DNA of 64,000 nt from RBC038 sp041390625. GTDB lineage: Bacteria > Chloroflexota > Dehalococcoidia > UBA2979. The position numbers and the translations under genes are program-made. Position 1 is the stretch's first letter, and every line of letters starts with the position of its first letter. The notes beneath the pieces were generated by a model. The model did no database searches. It saw only the letters and a list, made by a program, of their open reading frames with translations, and was not told the DNA's origin. Shown one piece after another: positions 57,683-64,000 of this stretch. The stretch is from NCBI GenBank assembly GCA_041390625.1, contig JAWKPM010000002.1:186001-250000 (forward strand), written 5' to 3'.

Positions 57683-58828
57683 ATGGACCTCTCCTCGGGC
57701 TTCACTCTCGCGCGCGTTCGCGGCATCGAGATCCGCGTGCATTGGTCGTGGCTGCTCATCTTCGGGCTGCTCGCGTTCTCGTTCTCGGAAGGGCTGTTCG
57801 GCTCGGAGCTCGGGCGATCGACGCAGGTGAGCTGGGCGGCGGGCATCGCGACCGCCGGGCTGTTCTTTCTCTCGGTGCTGCTGCACGAGCTCTCGCATTC
57901 GTTCGTCGCGCAGCGGTACGGGATGAACGTGCCCTCGATCACGCTGTTCATCTTCGGTGGGGTCTCGAACCTCGCGGGTGAGATGCGGACGCCGGGGCAG
58001 GAGTTCCGCATCGCGATCGCGGGGCCGCTCATGTCGTGGCTCCTCGCGATCCTGTTCTTCGCGCTGTGGATCGTGGTGCCGGGCGACGTCGCGGGGGCGA
58101 TGTTCGGGTACCTCTCGTTCATCAACCTGCTGGTGGGGGCGTTCAACCTGCTGCCGGGCTTCCCCCTCGATGGGGGGCGGGTGTTCCGATCGATCGTGTG
58201 GGCGCGCTCGAAGGACCTCATGCAGGCGACGCGCGTCGCCTCGAGGGTGGGCGTGGGCATCGCCTATCTGATGATCATCGTGGGCCTCGTGAACGTCGTG
58301 TTCTTCGGGCTGATCGGCGGGCTCTGGTACGTCCTCATCGGCCTGTTCCTGAAGTCGGCGTCCGAGCAGTCGTACGCCTCGATGCTCCTCGAGGGGGCGC
58401 TGAAGGACGTGGCGGTCGAGGACGTCATGCAGACCGCGCCGGCGCCCGTCGATCGTGGGCTGAGCCTGCAAAGCCTCGTCGACGGGCGGGTGCTCGCGAC
58501 GGGCGAGCGCGCGTTTCTCGTGGAGGGGGACGGGCGCATCCTCGGCCTCGTGACGGCGACCGACCTCGCGAAGGTGCCGAGGGGCGAGTGGGCCTCGACT
58601 GCCGTCGAGCAACTGATGATCGCGGCCGAGCAGGTGGCGACGATCGCGCCTCAGGCGGGCGTGGTCGAGGCGATGAAGCTCATGCAGGAGCGGGACGTGC
58701 ACCAGCTGCCGGTGATCGAATCGGGACGGGTCGTCGGGATCATCACGCGCGGCGACGTGATGCGTCAGATCCAGCTGCGGACCGTGTTCCACCGCGACTC
58801 CGCGGAGGCCCGTTCGGGATCGAGCTAG
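57683..58828 (+). CDS. site-2 protease (M50) with CBS domain pair
   Basis: A 381-residue intramembrane zinc protease. The HELSH motif supplies His 68, Glu 69 and His 72, and the third ligand is the Asp of NLLPGFPLDGGRV (about residue 160). Six helices are followed by two CBS domains (about 250-365), a layout of the SpoIVFB/Rv2625c-like group that may sense nucleotides. It appears leaderless and overlaps uvrD by 4 nt at the convergent end. Confidence 0.93.
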   Translation: MDLSSGFTLARVRGIEIRVHWSWLLIFGLLAFSFSEGLFGSELGRSTQVSWAAGIATAGLFFLSVLLHELSHSFVAQRYGMNVPSITLFIFGGVSNLAGEMRTPGQEFRIAIAGPLMSWLLAILFFALWIVVPGDVAGAMFGYLSFINLLVGAFNLLPGFPLDGGRVFRSIVWARSKDLMQATRVASRVGVGIAYLMIIVGLVNVVFFGLIGGLWYVLIGLFLKSASEQSYASMLLEGALKDVAVEDVMQTAPAPVDRGLSLQSLVDGRVLATGERAFLVEGDGRILGLVTATDLAKVPRGEWASTAVEQLMIAAEQVATIAPQAGVVEAMKLMQERDVHQLPVIESGRVVGIITRGDVMRQIQLRTVFHRDSAEARSGSS

Positions 58829-61122
58829 GGGCCGTCCTCGGCGGGGACGGAGACGATGCCGTCGGGATCGTCCTCGTCACGTGCGCCCTCGATGCGACGT
58901 AACGGCGCGAACGAGAGCATCAGCTTCTTCACGCCGGCGGCCTCGAAGGCGACGGTGACCTGCTGGTCGCCCGGCACGAGCTGACAGCCGACGACGACAC
59001 CGGCACCGAACCGCTCGTGCGTCACGCGGTCGCCCGCTGCGAAGGCCGGCTCTGAGGGCGTCTCGCGACGCTCGGCGGGACGACCGGCGAGGGCGGCGCG
59101 GCGCTCGCGGCCGCTCAAGCCCTCGAGACCGCGTCCACCGCTGCGCTCGACCTCGGCCGCGGGGATGTCGCGAAGGAAGCGCGAGGGGACGACGCGCCTC
59201 AACTGGCCGTGCATGAAGCGACTCTGCGCGGTCAGGAGGTAGAGACGCTCGCGGGCGCGCGTCATGCCGACGTAGCAGACGCGGCGCTCCTCCTCCATCT
59301 GCGCGGGGTCATCGAGGGAGCGCATGTGCGGCAGCGTGCCCTCCTCCATGCCCGGCATGAAGACCACAGGGAACTCGAGGCCCTTCGCCGCGTGGAGCGT
59401 CGTCAGCGTGACGGCATCGGGGCGGTCGGCCGAGGGGTCGTCGAGGTCCGAGACGAGTGCGACCTCCTCGAGGAAGGCGGCCAGGGAGCCCTCGCCGAGG
59501 TCGTCGTACTGGCTCGCGACGTTGAGCAGCTCCTCGATGTTCTCCCAGCGCGTCTCGGCGTGTGCGGCGTCGTTCTCGGTGAGGTAGGCGTGGTAGCCGG
59601 TCGAGCGCAGGATGTCGTCGAGGATGTCGGAGACGCGGCGGTCGGATCTCGATGAGGCGAGGCGGTCGAGCATCGCGACGAAGGCCTCGAGGGCCTGGCG
59701 GGCGCGGACCGAGGGGAGGGAGGGCAGCGCCTCGACGGCGGGGACGAGGGCGTCGCTGGCCACCATACGGTGGGCCACGGCGAGCGGTGAGATGCCGAGG
59801 TCGAGCGAGGCGGAGAGGATGCGCTCGACGGTCTTCGCGCCGAGTCCTCGGCCGGGGACGTTCACGACGCGCTGGAAGGCGACGCCGTCCCATTCATTCT
59901 GGACGAGGCGCAGGTAGGCGAGCAGGTCGCGCACCTCCTTGCGGTCGTAGAACCTCGTACCGCCGACGATGCGGTACGGCACGCCGAGATAGATGAACGC
60001 TTCCTCGAGGGCGCGGGACTGAGCGTTCGTGCGGTACATGACAGAGAAGTCGCCGGGGCGCCGGTGCTCGGTGCGCATGAGGCGCTGCACCTCGTTGGCG
60101 ACGTACGTGCCCTCGTCGTCGCTCGAGCGGGACTCGTGCAGCACGACGGGCGCGCCGTCGGGGTTCTCGGTCCAGAGCGCCTTCTCGGGCCGACCCTCGG
60201 CCTTGGCGATCACGGCGTGGGCGGCGCGCAGGACGTGGCCAGTGGAGCGGTAGTTCTGCTCGAGGAGCACGACCTCGGCGCCGGGGAAGTCCTGTTCGAA
60301 GCGCTGGAGGTTGCGGACATCGGCGGCGCGCCAGGAGTAGATGGACTGGTCGGGGTCGCCGACGGCGGTGATGTTGCCGTGCCTCGATGCCAGTAGGCGC
60401 GCGATCTCGTACTGGACGATGTTCGTGTCCTGGAACTCGTCGATGAGCGAGTGGAGGAAGCGGCCGGCGTAGCGATCGAGCACGTCGGGCGCCTCGGCGA
60501 AGAGCTTCAGCACCATGCCGAGCAGGTCATCGAAGTCGACGGCGGCGTTGCGGCGGAGTGCGGCCTCGTAGGCGCCGTAGACGCGGGCGACGATCTCCTC
60601 GAAGTAGGAGCCGACGGAGGCTCGATACGCCTCGACGTCACGCTGCTCGTTCTTCGCGGATGAGATGGCGGATAGCACCTGCCGGGGGGTGAAGCGGCGA
60701 GGGTCGATCTGCTGGTCGGCCTGAATCTGCCGGATGAGCGACATCTGATCGTCGGTGTCGTAGATCGCGAAGCCGTCGGGGATGCCGACGTGCTGGCCGT
60801 CGCGACGCAGGATGCGCGCGCAGACGCCGTGGAACGTCCCCATCACCAGCTCGTTGGCGCGGTCGTCGAGGAGGGCCTCGACGCGCTCACGCATCTCGCG
60901 GGCAGCCTTGTTCGTGAACGTCACGGCGAGGATGCGCCACGGCGGCACCTCGAGGTGGTCGACTAGGTAGGCGATGCGGTGCGTGATGACGCGCGTCTTG
61001 CCGGAGCCGGGGCCGGCGAGGATGAGGAGCGCCCCGCCGGGCGCCTCGACGGCGCGGCGCTGGGCCTCGTTCAGGGTCTCGACGTGGCTGGCGGCCTCGA
61101 GTGCATTGCCGTCGGGTGACAT
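58825..61122 (-). CDS. UvrD/PcrA-family DNA helicase
   Basis: A 765-residue superfamily 1A 3'-5' helicase for repair and replication restart. Walker A is GPGSGKT (Lys 42), motif II DEFQDT, motif III GDPDQSIYSWRAA, motif IV QNYRSTG, and motif VI YVGMTRARERLY. The C-terminal ~100 residues form the Tudor-like RNA-polymerase-binding region typical of PcrA (AGDRVTHERFGAGVV). ATG 61122 is exactly 6 nt after TACACT, so the mRNA may be leaderless. Confidence 0.94.
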   Translation of the reverse strand: MSPDGNALEAASHVETLNEAQRRAVEAPGGALLILAGPGSGKTRVITHRIAYLVDHLEVPPWRILAVTFTNKAAREMRERVEALLDDRANELVMGTFHGVCARILRRDGQHVGIPDGFAIYDTDDQMSLIRQIQADQQIDPRRFTPRQVLSAISSAKNEQRDVEAYRASVGSYFEEIVARVYGAYEAALRRNAAVDFDDLLGMVLKLFAEAPDVLDRYAGRFLHSLIDEFQDTNIVQYEIARLLASRHGNITAVGDPDQSIYSWRAADVRNLQRFEQDFPGAEVVLLEQNYRSTGHVLRAAHAVIAKAEGRPEKALWTENPDGAPVVLHESRSSDDEGTYVANEVQRLMRTEHRRPGDFSVMYRTNAQSRALEEAFIYLGVPYRIVGGTRFYDRKEVRDLLAYLRLVQNEWDGVAFQRVVNVPGRGLGAKTVERILSASLDLGISPLAVAHRMVASDALVPAVEALPSLPSVRARQALEAFVAMLDRLASSRSDRRVSDILDDILRSTGYHAYLTENDAAHAETRWENIEELLNVASQYDDLGEGSLAAFLEEVALVSDLDDPSADRPDAVTLTTLHAAKGLEFPVVFMPGMEEGTLPHMRSLDDPAQMEEERRVCYVGMTRARERLYLLTAQSRFMHGQLRRVVPSRFLRDIPAAEVERSGGRGLEGLSGRERRAALAGRPAERRETPSEPAFAAGDRVTHERFGAGVVVGCQLVPGDQQVTVAFEAAGVKKLMLSFAPLRRIEGARDEDDPDGIVSVPAEDGP

Positions 61123-61128
61123 GCCTCG

Positions 61129-61134
61129 AGTGTA
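61129..61134 (-). promoter_or_regulatory. leaderless-type -10 box for the helicase gene
   Basis: TACACT, 6 nt (CGAGGC), then ATG. The same CGAGGC spacer is found before the DUF983 gene. Confidence 0.5.
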
Positions 61135-61335
61135 CCGATGCATCCTCGTGTGGTCGGGGGCACGTTCGACGGTGCATCCCACGCCTGTCCACGGCTTCCA
61201 CAGCGATCGGCAGCGCGACGAGGTGGTTATGGAATCGAAAGGTCGGTCGCGTGACGCGTCCGGATCGCCACCTAACAGCGTGATAGGCTGACTGCCATCC
61301 GATGGAACGGTGACGAGCGCGATCTGGAGCGGCGC

Positions 61336-62070
61336 GTGGACTATCTGATCGGCTGGCCGGGCGGCGACTGGCAGGCGACGGCACGGCTGGCCGGGACCCT
61401 CGCCGGCGGCTACATCGCCCTGATCTGGCTCGCCTCCGTGCTCTGGGTCTACCGCGACATCTCCTCGAGAACCCGCGACCCCGTCTCGCAGACGGTGAGC
61501 GTCGCGATCGCCGTCGTGATGCCGCTCATCGGCCTCCCGATCTACTTCGCCCTGCGGCCGAACGAGACGTTGCAGGAGGCGCACGACCGCGAGATCGAGC
61601 AGGAGGCGATGCTCTCCGAGATGCACTCTCTGACCTCGTGCCCCAACTGCCGGCGGCCGGTCGAGGGCGACTTCATGGTGTGCGCGTACTGCGCGACGGA
61701 GCTGAAGCAGCCGTGTGCCTCGTGCGGCCAGCCACTGCGCGCGGCGTACCGCTACTGCCCGCACTGCGCGACGCCGAAGCCGGTGCCCGAGGCCGAGCGG
61801 TTCGCGTCACGCCTCGACTTCAGCGTGGGTGACGAGGAGGATGAGCTGGAGCCCGTCCTCGAGCGTGCGCCGGAGCGCGAGGCGCCTGCGCCGACCGCCC
61901 TCAACGACGCGATCGAGCGTCGGACGCCTGTGGCGGTGGAAGCGAACCGGCGCGCCGCAGAGGAGCAGAACGAGCCTCGAGACGCGCGCCCGGCGCCGAG
62001 CCCGTTCGCGCGTCGGTCGCCGAGCGGGTCACGCTCGAGCCGACGCCAGCCTCGGGGCGAGGACGACTAG
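61336..62070 (+). CDS. membrane protein with double zinc ribbon
   Basis: A 244-residue protein. Two N-terminal helices (about 20-40 and 55-75) are followed by a double zinc ribbon (SCPNCRRPV, VCAYCATEL, PCASCGQPL, YCPHCATPK; about 100-155) and a long Arg/Glu/Ala-rich disordered tail. GTG 61336 has GGAG 7 nt upstream; a TAGGCT box lies at 61284-61289. Function unknown. Confidence 0.82.
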   Translation: MDYLIGWPGGDWQATARLAGTLAGGYIALIWLASVLWVYRDISSRTRDPVSQTVSVAIAVVMPLIGLPIYFALRPNETLQEAHDREIEQEAMLSEMHSLTSCPNCRRPVEGDFMVCAYCATELKQPCASCGQPLRAAYRYCPHCATPKPVPEAERFASRLDFSVGDEEDELEPVLERAPEREAPAPTALNDAIERRTPVAVEANRRAAEEQNEPRDARPAPSPFARRSPSGSRSSRRQPRGEDD

Positions 62071-62101
62071 CCTCGGTCTCGCACTCGCAGCCTCGGAATG
62101 C

Positions 62102-62130
62102 ATGAGGGCCGCCCACTGGGCGGCCCTCAT
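62102..62130. terminator. bidirectional intrinsic terminator
   Basis: ATGAGGGCCGCCC (62102-62114) pairs perfectly over 13 bp with 62118-62130 around a 3-nt loop. It lies between two convergent genes and can serve both. Confidence 0.75.
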
Positions 62131-62153
62131 TGTGTGACGAGCTGGGAGGGGCG

Positions 62154-62747
62154 CTAGTTGAGGGCGGCGTCCAGGAACTCGCGAATCTCCTCGATCTCGG
62201 CGTGACGCCAGGGGCCGGCGTTCACGATCATCGCCTCGCGGGAGGCGTCCATCGCGGCGGCGTACTCGGGGGTGTCGCGCTCCGGCATCGGGTTCGGGAG
62301 AACCTGCGCACGGATCTTCGGCATCTCCTCCTGGGCGAGGACGGGGCGCTCGATCCAGTGGCCGAGGTACTTGTGGTTCTTGTCGTAGAACACGATGGTC
62401 GGGATCGACTCGAACTCACCCTGATTGAGGAACTCGGACATGATGTCCTTGTTCTGGTCGCGCATGAAGTAGCGGACCTCCATGCCGGCCTGCTCGGCCA
62501 GCTTGGCGATGGTGGGGAGGCCGCGCCAGACATCTGGGCACCAGTCCTCGCCGAGGACGAGCGCCTTCACACCGTGCTCGGCGACGGCCTTCTTGAAGTA
62601 CTCGACGTCCTCGGGCTTGGGATCGTACTCGTCGTAGTGGCGCTGGAACTCGGTCTGTCGCTGGCCGATAGCGGCCATCCACTCCTTGAACGAGCCGATA
62701 CCGGTGGCGAACCGCTCCGGTGTGACGACCGACGTCTCACTGGCCAT
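62154..62747 (-). CDS. thioredoxin-fold protein
   Basis: A 197-residue protein with a thioredoxin-like core: LVLGEDWCPDVWRGLPTIAKLAE (a single Cys followed by Pro-Asp-Val, not CxxC) and the cis-Pro of SIPTIVFYD. It matches a thioredoxin-family group with only one Cys, probably not a classic disulfide reductase. GAGG precedes ATG 62747. Confidence 0.85.
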   Translation of the reverse strand: MASETSVVTPERFATGIGSFKEWMAAIGQRQTEFQRHYDEYDPKPEDVEYFKKAVAEHGVKALVLGEDWCPDVWRGLPTIAKLAEQAGMEVRYFMRDQNKDIMSEFLNQGEFESIPTIVFYDKNHKYLGHWIERPVLAQEEMPKIRAQVLPNPMPERDTPEYAAAMDASREAMIVNAGPWRHAEIEEIREFLDAALN

Positions 62748-62837
62748 GAGAACCTCCTCGAACGGCGCCTCGAGGCACCATAGACGACTAATTCGAGCGC
62801 CATTGTATCAGGCGCTGTGGAATCTACTGCGGGCCGG

Positions 62838-63896
62838 TCAGGGGACCGAAGGGGGCCTCGACGGGGTGTCGGGCCAGAGGGCGGCGCGATCGGCCTCGGG
62901 GGCGGCGGCGACGCCGGCGCCGGGGGTGGTAGAGGTCTCGAGGGCGCCGAACGCGGCCTCGAAGCCTGCGGCGGCGGCGCGGAGGGCCTCCTCGGCATCG
63001 ACCTCGAGGGAGCGCGCCAGGCGCACGGTCTCCCACAGCAGGCGCCCGAGGTGCTCGGCGTCGGGGAAGGGACCGAGCGCGCCGACCGCCCTCGCGACGG
63101 ACTGGAGCGGGCCGAGATCGGGCTCGATGGCGCCGGCGCGGACGGCGCGCTGCTGCAGCGACTGGGCGCGCTGGAGGGACGGCGCGGCGCGGGGCACCGA
63201 GGCGAGCACGCCCTCGGTGGTCGAATCGGAGGCGGCGCGCTCCTCGGCCTTAATCTCGTCCCAGCGCTCGAGCAGACGGTCGGTCGAGCCGGCCGCCTCG
63301 TCGCCGAAGACGTGCGGATGGCGGCGCACCATCTTCGAGGCCGCGGAGGCGGCCACGTCCTCGACGGTGAACTCGTGCTGCTCCTGGGCGATCGACGTCT
63401 GCATGAAGATGTGGGCCAGCAGGTCGCCGAGCTCCTCGCGCAGATCGTCGATGTCGGCGCGGTCGATGGCATCGACGAGCTCGTAGGCCTCCTCGAGCAG
63501 GTACTTTCGCAGTGACTCATGGGTCTGCTCGCGGTCCCACGGGCAGCCGTCCGGGCCGTAGAGGCGCTCCATCACGCCTCGCAGGCCCTCCAGGGACGCG
63601 AGGTCCTCGCCCGCAGCCATCGGCGCGAGGAGCCACGCCTCGGCCTCGGGAGGGAGATCGGAGGGTGTGGCCTCGATGGTGCGGCCGTCGACGACGGCGC
63701 GCGCGGGGTGCGATTGGGGGTAGCGGGCCTCGATGACGGCGCGGGCGGCCTCGAACTGCGGCCGGAGCACGAGCAGCGGCCGTGAGGCGTCGAAGCGCGG
63801 GTGAGCGGGGTCGAAGGATTGGAGCTCGTGGGGCTCGAGTCCGAGGGTGGCCGCGACGTCGAGCAGTGCCGCGAACCTCGAAGGGGCGTTGGCCAT
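62838..63896 (-). CDS. mazG: MazG nucleoside triphosphate pyrophosphohydrolase with novel N-terminus
   Basis: Hydrolyses (d)NTPs to monophosphates. The 352 residues hold a first MazG domain (about 105-205; GCPWDREQTHESLRKYLLEEAYE and EELGDLL) and a second, more degenerate one. The first ~95 residues are an unrecognised domain, where many Gram-positive relatives have a tetrapyrrole methylase. The ATG at 63896 is 6 nt from TATACT, on the shared palindromic box. It is divergent from DUF1461. Confidence 0.9.
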   Translation of the reverse strand: MANAPSRFAALLDVAATLGLEPHELQSFDPAHPRFDASRPLLVLRPQFEAARAVIEARYPQSHPARAVVDGRTIEATPSDLPPEAEAWLLAPMAAGEDLASLEGLRGVMERLYGPDGCPWDREQTHESLRKYLLEEAYELVDAIDRADIDDLREELGDLLAHIFMQTSIAQEQHEFTVEDVAASAASKMVRRHPHVFGDEAAGSTDRLLERWDEIKAEERAASDSTTEGVLASVPRAAPSLQRAQSLQQRAVRAGAIEPDLGPLQSVARAVGALGPFPDAEHLGRLLWETVRLARSLEVDAEEALRAAAAGFEAAFGALETSTTPGAGVAAAPEADRAALWPDTPSRPPSVP

Positions 63897-63902
63897 GGCG
63901 CG

Positions 63903-63910
63903 AGTATACT
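63903..63910. promoter_or_regulatory. palindromic bidirectional -10 box
   Basis: AGTATACT reads TATACT on both strands. On each side the start codon follows after exactly 6 nt: ATG of mazG at 63896 (minus) and GTG at 63917 (plus). Both mRNAs would be leaderless and compete for one site. Confidence 0.6.
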
Positions 63911-63916
63911 CGGGGC

Positions 63917-64000
63917 GTGCTGATCGCCCGCTGGACCGCGACCGTGCTCTTCATCGCCTCGGTGCCGCTGTTCCTCCTGCTGACGAACGTGCGGATCGCG
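63917..64000 (+). CDS. DUF1461 (TIGR01906) integral membrane protein, cut by window edge
   Basis: Only 28 codons are visible, from a GTG start. They encode a signal-like hydrophobic helix ending in LFLLLTNVRIA, which matches the opening of DUF1461 membrane proteins. No ribosome binding site precedes the GTG. Confidence 0.65.
   Translation, partial: MLIARWTATVLFIASVPLFLLLTNVRIA

Overview
This is a GC-rich, gene-dense bacterial chromosome segment with no rRNA, insertion sequence, phage gene, CRISPR array or replication origin that I can see. Gene content points to Chloroflexota, most likely a Dehalococcoidia-like lineage (inference). The reasons are a PyrR-headed pyr operon with class 1B PyrD/PyrK, a small Zn protein of a type familiar from Chloroflexi, TIG-repeat surface proteins, DUF1461 next to MazG, bacterial Ku/LigD, CaiB-type CoA transferases and DUF35/thiolase pairs. 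GTG and TTG starts are common, and many genes overlap by ATGA, GTGA or TGATG, so translation is often coupled.

Layout. 1-14.6 kb holds the pyrimidine biosynthesis genes on the minus strand, in transcription order pyrR, pyrB, pyrC, carA, GNAT, 2H-like protein, carB, HAD phosphatase, pyrK. They are preceded by a PyrR-binding leader and a hairpin that covers the pyrR ribosome binding site. pyrD and a coupled membrane protein lie further along, separated from pyrK by an inserted Mrp/NYN pair on the plus strand. 14.7-20.8 kb has envelope genes (PAC2, PspC/LiaF-like, a six-TIG surface protein) and tRNA-Gln and tRNA-Asn. 20.8-25.9 kb is a divergent molybdenum hydroxylase cluster with a MoaD-like protein and a hydrolase. 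25.9-32.7 kb is mixed: phosphotransferase, NYN protein, serine hydrolase lipoprotein, tRNA-Leu, tRNA-Gly, coaE and two tandem alpha/beta hydrolases. 32.9-36.7 kb is a complete two-gene NHEJ module (Ku and three-domain LigD). 37-53 kb holds single metabolic and membrane genes. 53.5-55.2 kb is a DUF35/thiolase operon. 55.3-64 kb has a cupin, tRNA-Phe, a DRTGG protein, a site-2 protease, a UvrD/PcrA helicase, a thioredoxin-like protein, MazG and the start of a DUF1461 gene.

Three sequence-level signals run across the genes. (1) The octamer family CATCGAGG/CCTCGAGG/CCTCGATG is iterated throughout the window and also forms the arms of at least two intergenic terminator-like hairpins, as DNA uptake sequences do elsewhere. 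(2) Ten genes have a TANNNT box exactly 6 or 7 nt before the start codon, with no Shine-Dalgarno that clearly explains the start, which is the geometry of leaderless mRNA. One palindromic box (AGTATACT) appears to serve mazG and its divergent neighbour. (3) The pyr leader carries a clear PyrR loop, and the following hairpin hides the GGGAGG that best explains a TTG start for pyrR. I see no wholly new multi-gene system; these signals are the most unusual content.
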